9,143 nucleotides of DNA from Bacillota bacterium (lineage in GTDB: Bacteria; Bacillota; Clostridia; Oscillospirales; Oscillospiraceae): assembly GCA_017861415.1 (NCBI GenBank), contig JAGFXS010000051.1, positions 1 to 9,143 on the forward strand. Direction: 5' to 3'. The notes under the pieces were generated by a model, which saw nothing but the letters and a program-made list of their open reading frames with translations, ran no database searches and had not been told where the DNA came from. The translations under genes were made by a program, and so were the position numbers. Below are positions 1 to 6,161 of this stretch, one piece after another. Numbering within the stretch: the stretch's first letter is position 1; the number at the start of each line of letters is the position of its first letter.

Positions 1-502
1 GGTCCGTGAAGTCAACTCTCTGTCCATAAGTATCCAGCATGGTCTGCTCTTCGCTATTTCGATCACATTCCGGTTTCTTTTTCAGGGTACTGATCATCAT
101 GGACATCATGGTGCGATGAACAAGACTCATTTTCGTGTAATCCATGCCACCCCGGAGGTGAAAAATTTGAATCTTGCTTTGCATTTCAGACGTGAGTGTT
201 TTGCTCAATCCTGTTCGAATGTTGCGGATGTTGCGTTCGTCCGTAACATCTGCAGCGCCGACAGTAAACAGGAAAAGCGCTTTATCCATGATGCCAGGAT
301 AGGACTTAGTCAGCAGTGAAATGCCGCTGACGCCCCCCGCGTAAAGACCGCCACCAAAGATAATTGCGTCATAGTTCTTTAAATCGGCAGGTTTGGTTTG
401 GGATGTCTCTCTCAGCTCAGCGCCTAGATCTTCCGCAATCCACTGGGCATATTGCTGGGTAAAACCATAATGTGACTTATATACCACCACTGTGTTCCCC
501 AT
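1..502 (-). CDS. Flavodoxin-domain protein (Flavodoxin_5 / HemG-like), 3' end cut by window
   Basis: The reading frame opens at an ATG at 502 and stays open to the left edge, giving 167 codons with no stop, so the C-terminus is missing. The start is set by AAAGGA about 9 bases upstream. The N-terminus reads as a beta strand (NTVVVYK) followed by S-H-Y-G-F-T at residues 10-15, which matches the FMN-phosphate loop (S/T-x-x-G-x-T) of flavodoxins. A later DAIIFGGGLYAGGVSG segment (about residues 48-63) resembles the second FMN loop. Families of this type (protoporphyrinogen-oxidase/HemG-like flavodoxins of about 165-180 residues) are cytoplasmic FMN redox proteins, so the protein is probably nearly complete here. 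It lies 233 bases downstream of the MerR/TipAS regulator on the same strand and may be its target. Substrate and partner are unknown. It could instead be a general electron carrier. Confidence 0.85.
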   Translation of the reverse strand, partial: MGNTVVVYKSHYGFTQQYAQWIAEDLGAELRETSQTKPADLKNYDAIIFGGGLYAGGVSGISLLTKSYPGIMDKALFLFTVGAADVTDERNIRNIRTGLSKTLTSEMQSKIQIFHLRGGMDYTKMSLVHRTMMSMMISTLKKKPECDRNSEEQTMLDTYGQRVDFTD

Positions 503-735
503 GTTGCTACATCCTTTCTATGTTTAAAGTGTTTTTCATAACTACGTTTGGTTACTGCCAAAGATTCTGCATCGATGCCGTAAAAAGCTACCCTGAAGGG
601 CCGCCCCATTTGTTTCAAACCGGGCAGAGAATTGTAGTGCCTGGGCTAAGGATCCTGTCAGATTTCGATCATCATCCAAATTAGGGTCCAGAGTTATAAA
701 GCTCCGAGCATAGAAGAATACCCTGGCAGTTCCTA

Positions 736-1479
736 TCACCTCTGACAATCTGCAAAATGCCTCATGGCCTTGGCAAGAAAGGCGGAAAGGCCCGGGGCAT
801 ATTGGTCGATATTTTCGGTAAAGCGTTGGTCAGAGATGTACAGTTCACCAAGACCAGCAAAGGCATCTAGTGAGTATTGGTGACCGAAATTTCTATTGAA
901 AAAGCCATACATATCCGTCATAGCGGCTTGAACGGCAGGGGAGTCAGGAGATTCATGAACGTATTTAGACAGTTGGGAGAACAGGTCATCCATACTCTTT
1001 GCAACGGCTCCGCGCTCATCGTAAGAGAGGGAAGCAATGTGGGCGTTGCTATTGTCCACAGCCTGGTTGCCCCAGAGCTGGCGCGCCTCAACCTCGTAGG
1101 GATTGCATGTCAGGTCAAAGCCCATAAACTTGTCTTTCTGACTCATTGTAAAGTCTCCTTTCAGGTGCTTCAATGATTGTTCGAGGTTTTCCAGCATAGT
1201 ATTTATGCGTTTTTGCTCATGTATAAGATACTTTTTTTGCAGAGTGAAAGCCCTTGTCCGGTCAAAATCCGGCCGATTCAGGAGTTCCTTAATTTTTGCA
1301 AGGGAGAACCCGCATTCTTTAAAGAATAGGATTTGCTGCAGCTTATCCAAATCCGTATCTCCATACTCACGGTAGCCGTTTCCCCTGTTCCGACGAGGAG
1401 AGAGGAGGGAAATGGCATCGTAGTGATGTAGTGTGCGCACGCTGACACCCGTAAGCTCCGATACTTCGTTGACGGTCAT
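736..1479 (-). CDS. MerR-family regulator with TipAS ligand-binding domain
   Basis: This 247-residue protein has a MerR winged-helix DNA-binding domain at about residues 1-70 (TVNEVSELTGVSVRTLHHYD, then NGYREYGDTDLDKLQQI). A helical coiled-coil linker spans about 72-108, and a TipAS-like alpha-helical domain spans about 115-245, beginning KFMGFD. Length and order match TipAL of Streptomyces and Mta of Bacillus (about 250 residues), drug- or peptide-sensing activators that twist a promoter with an over-long spacer. GGGAGG lies about 9 bases before the ATG. The upstream promoter has the 19-bp spacer typical of this family, so autoactivation is likely. An internal ATG (residue 112) with its own ribosome binding site could give a ligand domain alone. 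Cysteines are at 56, 125 and 245; I cannot tell whether any binds ligand covalently. The regulated genes may include the flavodoxin downstream. The family call is firm; the inducer is unknown. Confidence 0.93.
   Translation of the reverse strand: MTVNEVSELTGVSVRTLHHYDAISLLSPRRNRGNGYREYGDTDLDKLQQILFFKECGFSLAKIKELLNRPDFDRTRAFTLQKKYLIHEQKRINTMLENLEQSLKHLKGDFTMSQKDKFMGFDLTCNPYEVEARQLWGNQAVDNSNAHIASLSYDERGAVAKSMDDLFSQLSKYVHESPDSPAVQAAMTDMYGFFNRNFGHQYSLDAFAGLGELYISDQRFTENIDQYAPGLSAFLAKAMRHFADCQR
1144..1162 (-). promoter_or_regulatory. Internal ribosome binding site and in-frame ATG inside the TipAS-type gene
   Basis: On the minus strand GAAAGGAGA (1154-1162) stands 8 bases before an in-frame ATG (1144-1146), which is codon 112 of the MerR gene. 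Starting there would give a 136-residue protein that is exactly the TipAS-like ligand domain without the DNA-binding part. In Streptomyces tipA the short TipAS form is made from an internal start at almost the same place. Use of this site here is inferred. Confidence 0.55.
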
Positions 1480-1504
1480 TGGCTTCGCCTCCCTTACAAG
1501 ACAT

Positions 1505-1535
1505 AGGATAAACCATCACGCAACGTCATAGTCAA
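1505..1535 (-). promoter_or_regulatory. MerR-type autoregulated promoter with 19-bp spacer and operator dyad
   Basis: On the minus strand a -35 box TTGACT (1530-1535) and a -10 box TATCCT (1505-1510) are separated by exactly 19 bases. This over-long spacing is the hallmark of promoters activated by MerR proteins. The spacer holds the dyad ATGACG-TTG-CGTGAT, with 5 of 6 pairs matching and 7 of 9 when extended on both sides. It closely resembles the ACGTTGCGTGAT-like operators of Mta/TipA-class regulators as I recall them. The promoter sits just upstream of the MerR start at 1479, which suggests self-activation. Confidence 0.75.
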
Positions 1536-1671
1536 TCATAAGTTAATTCTTTTCATAAAAAAGTTAACTGTTAAGAGTAAAAAAAGCAAAAGTACGCTAC
1601 TTAGCCGGACCCTGGAAAGTTTCGGCTGAGCGGCGCACTCATGTTCCCTTAGATAAGGAGATAAACATTGA

Positions 1672-2454
1672 TTATTTGTTGTGAAACTGAGGAGAGCGTT
1701 TTTCCAGGAAAGCGGCTACGCCTTCTTCCTTGTCCTCACTGCTGGCAGCGCGTCGCTCCGCTTCATTTTCCAGGGCCAGAGTTTCCGCCATGGAAGCGCC
1801 ACGGGCGGTATTGATGACATTCTTTGCTTCTTGAATGGCGATGGGGGCGTTAACAATAATCTTCTCCGCGATGGCACGGACCCGAGGTAATAATTCCTCC
1901 GGAGGGACTACCTCCTGAACCAGGCCGATCTCGTAGGCTCTATGGGCATCAATATGTTCGGAGGTATAGATCATATACTTGGCCTGTCCGATGTTGATCA
2001 TCTTTGCCAAACGAGCCGTGCCGCCATAACCGGGGATAATACCCAGGGAAGCCTCCGGCAGGCCAAGCTTAGCCTTTTCCGAGGCAATACGTATATCGCA
2101 GGAAAGAGCCAATTCCAGACCCGCACCCAGCGCGAAACCATTGATGGCAGCAATGGCGGGGGCGGGAAAGCTCTCAATCTGATTGAAAATCTGATGGCCC
2201 TTAAGAGAAAGCCGCTGAAAAGTCTTTCCGCTAATACCAACAAACTCAGAGATATCTGCGCCGGCAACAAAGGAACGCCCCGCGCCGGTGATGATCACAC
2301 AGCGGACATCATTCCGCTCGGATAAATCCACAAAGCAGGTGCTAAGTTCATCCATTAGTTTATCGTTGAGGGCATTGACGGGGGCGCGGTCAATGGTAAC
2401 TGTTGCAATAAAGTTCTCTACCTCGCAGGAAATTGAACCATAGCTGACCATCAT
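1672..2454 (-). CDS. Enoyl-CoA hydratase (crotonase family)
   Basis: This 260-residue protein has the full crotonase fold signature. GADI (residues 65-68) and NGFALGAG (105-112) form the oxyanion hole. GLELALSCDIRIAS is followed by LPEASLGIIPGYGGT. The two glutamates that activate water in rat enoyl-CoA hydratase (Glu144 and Glu164, 20 apart) are both present as Glu114 and Glu134, so a true hydratase rather than an isomerase is likely. It would convert crotonyl-CoA or other short 2-enoyl-CoAs to 3-hydroxyacyl-CoA in the cytoplasm. AAGGAG lies 10 bases before the first of two adjacent ATGs (2454 and 2451), and the exact start between them is not decided. No thiolase or 3-hydroxyacyl-CoA dehydrogenase adjoins it. 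It lies downstream of the thi operon on the same strand with a 121-base gap. It could act with the AbfD at the right edge, whose product is crotonyl-CoA. Substrate chain length cannot be read from sequence. Confidence 0.92.
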   Translation of the reverse strand: MMVSYGSISCEVENFIATVTIDRAPVNALNDKLMDELSTCFVDLSERNDVRCVIITGAGRSFVAGADISEFVGISGKTFQRLSLKGHQIFNQIESFPAPAIAAINGFALGAGLELALSCDIRIASEKAKLGLPEASLGIIPGYGGTARLAKMINIGQAKYMIYTSEHIDAHRAYEIGLVQEVVPPEELLPRVRAIAEKIIVNAPIAIQEAKNVINTARGASMAETLALENEAERRAASSEDKEEGVAAFLEKRSPQFHNK

Positions 2455-2518
2455 GGGATCACAACTCCTTCAGGATATTTTACAAAATAACCCAGCATGT
2501 CTGCATATCAATGAAGAC

Positions 2519-2527
2519 ATTCTAACA
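2519..2527 (-). promoter_or_regulatory. Candidate extended -10 promoter for the crotonase gene
   Basis: On the minus strand TGT-TAGAAT forms an extended -10 (TGn plus a 5-of-6 hexamer) in the 121-base AT-rich gap between the thi operon end and the crotonase start. No good -35 box is seen 17 bases upstream, which is tolerable for extended -10 promoters. I see no terminator after the TatD gene, so read-through from the thi operon is the alternative. Confidence 0.3.
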
Positions 2528-2575
2528 CAAAAATATCCAGAAAACGAGAGCTATTTTTATGGAATCTGCTTTTTA

Positions 2576-3334
2576 TTAAGAAAGAGTAGGAGCCATAATG
2601 CGCAATGGAGCGGGATGGGCGGGAGGTGTTACGTTCAAACAAGCCAATGCATTGCGAAATAGAATTTCCGCCATGGCTTTGGGGGGCAAATCCCGGAGCC
2701 GTGAAAGATCAGCAATCAGTCCCCGGAGCACATTAACTATCTCTGTGAGGGATACCTTCCGCCCAAGAGCCCATGAAACGCCCTCTACGCCATCGCTTTC
2801 TACCAAGAGACGGTTTAGAGGGGTCAGAGCCGCCAAACGCTGCACCGCGGGATTCCTCCGTAAATCTGGACCAATGGTAAAGTAGCATCCTTTTTTGATG
2901 TAGTCCTCCACATGTTCGTTGCAGGAATACCAGTGAACCAGAATAGGGAAGGGGAAAGCTTGGATATGCTCAAGCACATCATGCTCGCAGCCTTTGGTGT
3001 GGAGGATGACGGGCTTTTGAAGTTTTGCCGCCAGACTGAGCTGAGACTGAAATGCCTGCCGCTGTACGGCCAAATCCACGGAACACCAGACACTGTCCAT
3101 ACCGATCTCTCCTATGGCGCAGGCATTAGGCAGCCAAGGCATTAGGGCTGATGCTGGCACTGCTTCACTTTGCCAAGGGTGGATGCCGCAGGAATAGTAA
3201 AGCTGCGGATTCCTTGCGCGAAGAGTATCCAGGGTGCGGCACTCTTCTGGGGTGGAGGCGGAGGCCAGCTGGTAGAAGTCATTCTGGCAGGGAAGCTTGC
3301 CCTGATAGAGGTGGGTGTGAGCGTCAAAAATCAT
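2576..3334 (-). CDS. TatD-family metal-dependent hydrolase, last gene of the TPP-controlled thi operon
   Basis: This 252-residue amidohydrolase-fold protein carries the TatD metal ligands in order: His6 and His8 (DAHTHL), Glu76 (GEIGMD), His112 (PVILHTK), His134 (HWYS) and Asp181 (LLVESDG). TatD enzymes are two-metal phosphoesterases/nucleases, and the wider superfamily includes many amide and deaminase hydrolases. The variant motifs HWYS and YFTIGPD differ from the classic HCFSG form, so this is a divergent subgroup. The ATG overlaps the thiZ stop by 11 bases and has AGGAGG 6 bases upstream, which implies translational coupling and membership of the thiamine uptake operon. That context suggests a step in salvage of an imported thiamine precursor, such as removing a formyl group. 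A general TatD nuclease role cannot be excluded. The last 15-20 residues form a proline-rich tail beyond the usual domain end. Confidence 0.88.
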   Translation of the reverse strand: MIFDAHTHLYQGKLPCQNDFYQLASASTPEECRTLDTLRARNPQLYYSCGIHPWQSEAVPASALMPWLPNACAIGEIGMDSVWCSVDLAVQRQAFQSQLSLAAKLQKPVILHTKGCEHDVLEHIQAFPFPILVHWYSCNEHVEDYIKKGCYFTIGPDLRRNPAVQRLAALTPLNRLLVESDGVEGVSWALGRKVSLTEIVNVLRGLIADLSRLRDLPPKAMAEILFRNALACLNVTPPAHPAPLRIMAPTLS

Positions 3335-4064
3335 CCCGGCCCTCCTTTAGAGCGGTGTAGAGAGCCTGACGCAAATCACTCTGGGCGAAGAGCCAGGCGC
3401 GGTTTCGCCCGTGCGTTTTGATCGTCTGCTCCAATCGGATTTCGGCCGGGCGGCCACCCAAGACCAGCACCCGGTCGGAGAGATAGATGGCCTCATCTAT
3501 GTCATGGGTGACCAGCACTACTGTACGGCCCAGCTCTTGTCGCATTTGCAGGAGCCAGTCTTGAAGATCCTCCCGGGTGATAACATCTAGGGAGGCGAAT
3601 GGTTCATCCAAGAGGAGAATGTCCGCCGGGCAAAGGGCGGTGCGCAGGAAGGCCGCCCGTTGGCGCATTCCCCCCGAAAGCTCATGGGGATAACGGTTTT
3701 CATAACCGTTAAGGCCAAAGGTAGCTAGGTTTTCCAGCGCTCGCCACTGAAGAGACTTTAATCCTCCGTGCACTTTACCGTACAGGCAGACATTTTCCAG
3801 TACTGTCATCCAGGGGAGCAGAAGATCGTCCTGAGGCATCAGGGAAAAACGGGTCGAGGTTCCGGAGATTTCTGTTCCATCCACCAGAACCTGCCCCCCC
3901 TCCCGGGGGAGAAGGCCGGCAATGAGATTGAGTAGGGTAGACTTCCCGCAACCAGAGGGGCCCACCACAGAGACAAATTCGCCCTCGTTTACCTGCAAAT
4001 GAAAGTCCCGCAGGATCGGTTCGCCGTGATACCCGATGCAGATTCCTTCTGCCGATAGCTTCAT
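3324..4064 (-). CDS. thiZ: ABC transporter ATPase for thiamine precursor (ThiZ)
   Basis: This 246-residue nucleotide-binding subunit has Walker A GPSGCGKST (35-43), the Q-loop with Gln78 (LMPQDD), signature LSGGMRQR (129-136), Walker B ILLLDEP (149-155) and the switch histidine His187 (VTHDIDEA). It belongs to the nitrate/sulfonate/taurine-type group that also contains ThiZ. It would power import of a pyrimidine precursor (formylaminopyrimidine, or another thiamine fragment) through ThiX using ThiY. AAGGAGG stands 6 bases before the ATG. A 30-base gap separates it from thiY, and its stop overlaps the next gene by 11 bases. Fold and role as a transporter ATPase are certain. The substrate is inferred from the TPP riboswitch and the neighbours. 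Confidence 0.93.
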   Translation of the reverse strand: MKLSAEGICIGYHGEPILRDFHLQVNEGEFVSVVGPSGCGKSTLLNLIAGLLPREGGQVLVDGTEISGTSTRFSLMPQDDLLLPWMTVLENVCLYGKVHGGLKSLQWRALENLATFGLNGYENRYPHELSGGMRQRAAFLRTALCPADILLLDEPFASLDVITREDLQDWLLQMRQELGRTVVLVTHDIDEAIYLSDRVLVLGGRPAEIRLEQTIKTHGRNRAWLFAQSDLRQALYTALKEGRDDF

Positions 4065-4094
4065 GGTCAGCCTCCTTATTGTGGCGCAGTGCCG

Positions 4095-5078
4095 TTATTC
4101 TGGCAGAAATTCGTTGGTATAGCAATCCTCTGGGGCAATGGCCTCTTGAATCAGGCCGTTTTCCACCATGAATTCAGTGTAATTGGCCCAGACAGAATCC
4201 TTCATGACGCCCCAGCGGTCGGTGTCCTCCATGTATTTGTTCGCGAGATACTCTTGGGATTTGGTCAGCATGTCAAGGTTGTATTGGGTAACATGGCTCT
4301 GAAGGATGGCAGCTGCTTCCTGGGGATTTTCAATGCAGAACTGATAGCCCCGGGCAGTGGCACGGAGGAATTTTTTAGTCAGTTCCGGCTGGTTTTGAAG
4401 GGTTTCTTTGTTGGCGATGATCACCGGGGTGTAGTAATCCAGGCGCTGATCAAACTGACGCAGTTCAATATAATTAACAGGCACACCTGACAGCTGGGAG
4501 GCTATCCCGTCCCAGGCCCAGAAGAACCACATGATATCCACCCGATCTTTCAGGGCAGCATAGCCGGAGCCGTCGGAAGTGACCACGGTGAGCTTATCGA
4601 AATCTCCGCCATCTGCGGTCATTACTGCTTTGATCACGGCTTCCTCCGAGGGAGAGCCCCAGCCGGCATAGACTTTTCCTTCAAAGTCGGCGGGACGGGT
4701 GATTCCCTTCTCCTGGTAGGAGGCAAAGCCGGAGGTGTTGTGCTGAATAATTGTGGCAATGGCGCGGATGGGGAGTGGATCCTCTGCGGAGAGGGCATAG
4801 GTTACGTCCTCCTGATAACTGATGCCAAAGGTTCCTTGTCCGGCGGCAATGAGGGTGGTGACGGCAGCGTCGGCAGGCTCGATGATGCTGACATCCAGTC
4901 CTTCTTCGGCGAAATAGCCCTTTTCCTGAGCCACATAAAAGCCGGTATGATTGGTGTTGGGGACATAGTCCAGCACTAGGGTTACCGGTGTGTTCTCAGT
5001 TTCTGCCGAGGGAGTCTGTCCGGTACAGCCGGCCAAAAAGATGGCGAGGAGAATTGCGGGAATTAGAAAACGTTTCAT
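4095..5078 (-). CDS. thiY: Thiamine-precursor binding lipoprotein (ThiY, NMT1/THI5-like)
   Basis: This 327-residue solute-binding protein begins with a lipoprotein signal peptide: MKR, a hydrophobic stretch, then the lipobox LAGC with Cys18 as the lipid-anchored residue. It would therefore be tethered to the outer face of the membrane. The mature part opens with LDYVPNTNHTGFYVAQEKGY (residues 36-55), the signature of the NMT1/THI5-like family (PF09084), which includes ThiY, the binder of N-formyl-4-amino-5-aminomethyl-2-methylpyrimidine. A later WGSPSEEAV segment (about 140-148) is also typical. The iron-bound CCCFC motif of yeast Thi5 is not seen, so it binds rather than makes pyrimidine. 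The start has GGAGG 8 bases upstream and overlaps the thiX stop by 4 bases (ATGA), so translation is coupled. Related proteins bind riboflavin (RibY) or other ligands, but the TPP riboswitch favours a thiamine precursor. Confidence 0.92.
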   Translation of the reverse strand: MKRFLIPAILLAIFLAGCTGQTPSAETENTPVTLVLDYVPNTNHTGFYVAQEKGYFAEEGLDVSIIEPADAAVTTLIAAGQGTFGISYQEDVTYALSAEDPLPIRAIATIIQHNTSGFASYQEKGITRPADFEGKVYAGWGSPSEEAVIKAVMTADGGDFDKLTVVTSDGSGYAALKDRVDIMWFFWAWDGIASQLSGVPVNYIELRQFDQRLDYYTPVIIANKETLQNQPELTKKFLRATARGYQFCIENPQEAAAILQSHVTQYNLDMLTKSQEYLANKYMEDTDRWGVMKDSVWANYTEFMVENGLIQEAIAPEDCYTNEFLPE

Positions 5079-5848
5079 GAAGATGACCTCCTTGTATGTG
5101 CAGGGGGCTTCAAAATAAGACGAGAGAGGAGCTTAACAGCGCCGTTCATCAGAAGGGATAGCAACACCACCATGAGGACGCTGGCAAATACCTTGTCCAG
5201 CATATAGCCGTTTTTGACCCGAAGCATGTAGTAGCCAAGGCCCGCGCTGGAGGACAGCCATTCGCTCACCACGGCTCCAGAGATGCTGTAGGTGGCAGAC
5301 ACCTTCAGGCCTGAGAAAAAGGCGGGCAAGGCTCCTGGAATCTTCACCAGGGTGTAGACCTTGCGTTTCGGTGCTCCCATGGAAGAGAGCAGATGGATTC
5401 GCCGGATGTCCTGGGCACCCATGGCGTCAGCAAAGGGAATGGTAATGGGGAAAAAGCACATGAGTACCACTATGAGGATTTTAGGAGCCATACCAAAGCC
5501 AAGGTAAATGATAAAGATAGGGGCCAGAACAATGACAGGCACAGTCTGGGTGACTACCAAAAGGGGATATATGGCTTTTCTAACAGGGGGGTAGGCATCC
5601 ATCAGGATGGCGATGGACATGGCTAGAATGATTGCCAGAGTGAGGCCCAAAATTGTTTCGGACAGAGTGATGCTGCTGTGGCGCAGGAGTAGGGGAAGCT
5701 CTGCACAAAAAGCCCGCAGAATCTTGGTTGGAGCGGGGAGGATATACAGTGGTATTCCTGATAGACGGACACCGAGCTCCCAGATCAGCAGCAACCCCAG
5801 CAGAACCGAAGTGGGTAGTAACCGGTTTAACCATTTAGTTTCTTTCAT
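5075..5848 (-). CDS. thiX: ABC transporter permease for thiamine precursor (ThiX)
   Basis: This 257-residue inner-membrane permease of the BPD_transp_1 type has about six hydrophobic helices, near residues 13-30, 65-83, 93-117, 123-142, 180-198 and 220-240. The cytoplasmic coupling (EAA-like) loop lies between the fourth and fifth (SSMGAPKRKVYTLVKIPGAL, about 155-174), which contacts the ATPase. The start at 5848 is chosen because AAAGGAGG lies 7 bases before it. The longest frame could begin at 5887, but that ATG lies inside the riboswitch terminator hairpin and would add 13 residues (MQSFLTYEKGGAF) encoded by regulatory DNA. It is the first gene of the operon and overlaps thiY by 4 bases. 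It is controlled by the TPP riboswitch immediately upstream. With ThiY and ThiZ it would import a pyrimidine precursor of thiamine. Confidence 0.92.
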   Translation of the reverse strand: MKETKWLNRLLPTSVLLGLLLIWELGVRLSGIPLYILPAPTKILRAFCAELPLLLRHSSITLSETILGLTLAIILAMSIAILMDAYPPVRKAIYPLLVVTQTVPVIVLAPIFIIYLGFGMAPKILIVVLMCFFPITIPFADAMGAQDIRRIHLLSSMGAPKRKVYTLVKIPGALPAFFSGLKVSATYSISGAVVSEWLSSSAGLGYYMLRVKNGYMLDKVFASVLMVVLLSLLMNGAVKLLSRLILKPPAHTRRSSS

Positions 5849-5873
5849 AAAAGCACCTCCTTTCTCATAAGTC

Positions 5874-5906
5874 AAAAAAGACTGCAATCATATCTGATTG
5901 CAGTCT
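5874..5906 (-). terminator. Riboswitch-controlled intrinsic terminator before thiX
   Basis: On the minus strand a perfect 12-bp stem (AGACTGCAATCA with its complement, arms 5895-5906 and 5879-5890) closes a GATA loop. The 3' arm runs directly into six T (5874-5879). It lies between the TPP aptamer and the thiX start, so it would stop transcription early when TPP is bound. Confidence 0.93.
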
Positions 5907-5929
5907 ACAAAGCCTGTCAACAAATATGA
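5888..5929 (-). promoter_or_regulatory. Antiterminator pairing of the TPP riboswitch
   Basis: On the minus strand TCATATTTG (5921-5929), directly at the 3' edge of the aptamer, can pair over 9 bp (one G-U) with CAGATATGA (5888-5896), which spans the terminator loop and part of both arms. Forming this helix would break the terminator. Its first two bases fall in the 3' strand of the aptamer's closing stem P1, so TPP binding would compete with it. This is a read-by-eye structure, not a folded one. Confidence 0.65.
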
Positions 5930-6009
5930 CTCCCTACGGCGGCATGATCCGCATCAGGTATAAGGGTCGAAGCCAAACTTCCTCTCAGGTCCGAAGGACC
6001 TCCCCTGTC
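5928..6009 (-). promoter_or_regulatory. TPP riboswitch aptamer (THI element)
   Basis: Read on the minus strand, all conserved blocks occur in order: GACAGGGG, a small P3 hairpin (GGTCC-TTC-GGACC), CTGAGA, ACCCTT, ACCTGAT, the pyrophosphate-side segment GCG-GATCATGC-CGC (consensus CUG-GAUAAUGC-CAG with compensated flanking pairs), and GTAGGGA followed by GTC, which closes P1 with GAC. TPP binding should stabilise P1 and favour the downstream terminator, lowering thiX-thiY-thiZ-tatD expression when thiamine is ample. Only the A-to-C change in GATCATGC departs from the common core. Confidence 0.96.
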
Positions 6010-6021
6010 TTTTATAAGTAT

Positions 6022-6050
6022 ACTCTATTCGGTTTAGAAGGATTTGTCAA
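6022..6050 (-). promoter_or_regulatory. Promoter of the thi operon
   Basis: On the minus strand a perfect -35 TTGACA (6045-6050) is followed after 17 bases by TAGAGT (6022-6027) as the -10. Transcription would start just ahead of the aptamer, leaving a short leader. An overlapping TATACT (6017-6022) is a better -10 hexamer, but its spacing of 22 is too long. Confidence 0.7.
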
Positions 6051-6067
6051 GAAGTAAAGTGTGAGGC

Positions 6068-6093
6068 AAATACCCTAGAGAAATAGGATATTT
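6068..6093. repeat. 26-bp inverted repeat in the thi/DtxR divergent intergenic region
   Basis: AAATACCCTA (6068-6077) and TAGGATATTT (6084-6093) are inverted repeats with 9 of 10 matching pairs around a 6-base centre GAGAAA. The element ends 3 bases before the -35 box of the DtxR-like gene and begins 17 bases upstream of the thi -35 box. Its place and symmetry suit an operator, plausibly for the DtxR-like regulator itself. It lacks T-rich flanks, so it is not a terminator. Confidence 0.6.
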
Positions 6094-6096
6094 CAT

Positions 6097-6126
6097 TTGG
6101 ACTTTTTGGTTTGTAAGTGGTAAAAT
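6097..6126 (+). promoter_or_regulatory. Promoter of the DtxR-like regulator gene
   Basis: TTGGAC (6097-6102) and TAAAAT (6121-6126) are separated by 18 bases, with TGG directly before the -10 forming an extended -10. The gene's ribosome binding site follows about 20 bases downstream, and the 26-bp dyad abuts the -35 on its upstream side. Confidence 0.6.
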
Positions 6127-6161
6127 GAGTCCGTATAACTTAGTTGGGAGGAGTGGTCTTC

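Noticed and set aside
503..735. Promoter for the flavodoxin gene (TTGGCA in the last 60 bases before its start)
   Set aside because: No -10 box at acceptable spacing and no second 19-bp MerR-type promoter; too weak to call.
542..748. 68-codon minus-strand ORF between the MerR and flavodoxin genes
   Set aside because: TTG start within the MerR coding end, no ribosome binding site, no recognisable motif. Possible but unsupported.
877..1176. 99-codon plus-strand ORF
   Set aside because: Antisense to the MerR/TipAS gene and without a recognisable domain or ribosome binding site.
1579..1627. Possible terminator after the crotonase gene (AAGTA-GCG-TACTT hairpin ahead of seven T; also AGCCG/CGGCT)
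   Set aside because: Stems are only 5 bp and the shorter one has a poor link to the T run; likely too weak, though some termination here is plausible.
5849..5887. Longer thiX reading frame starting at ATG 5887
   Set aside because: That ATG lies within the terminator hairpin and has no ribosome binding site; ATG 5848 has AAAGGAGG 7 bases upstream.
6144..6161. Longer DtxR-like frame starting at TTG 6144
   Set aside because: It would begin inside the GGGAGGAG ribosome binding site; TTG 6162 restores the usual family N-terminus.
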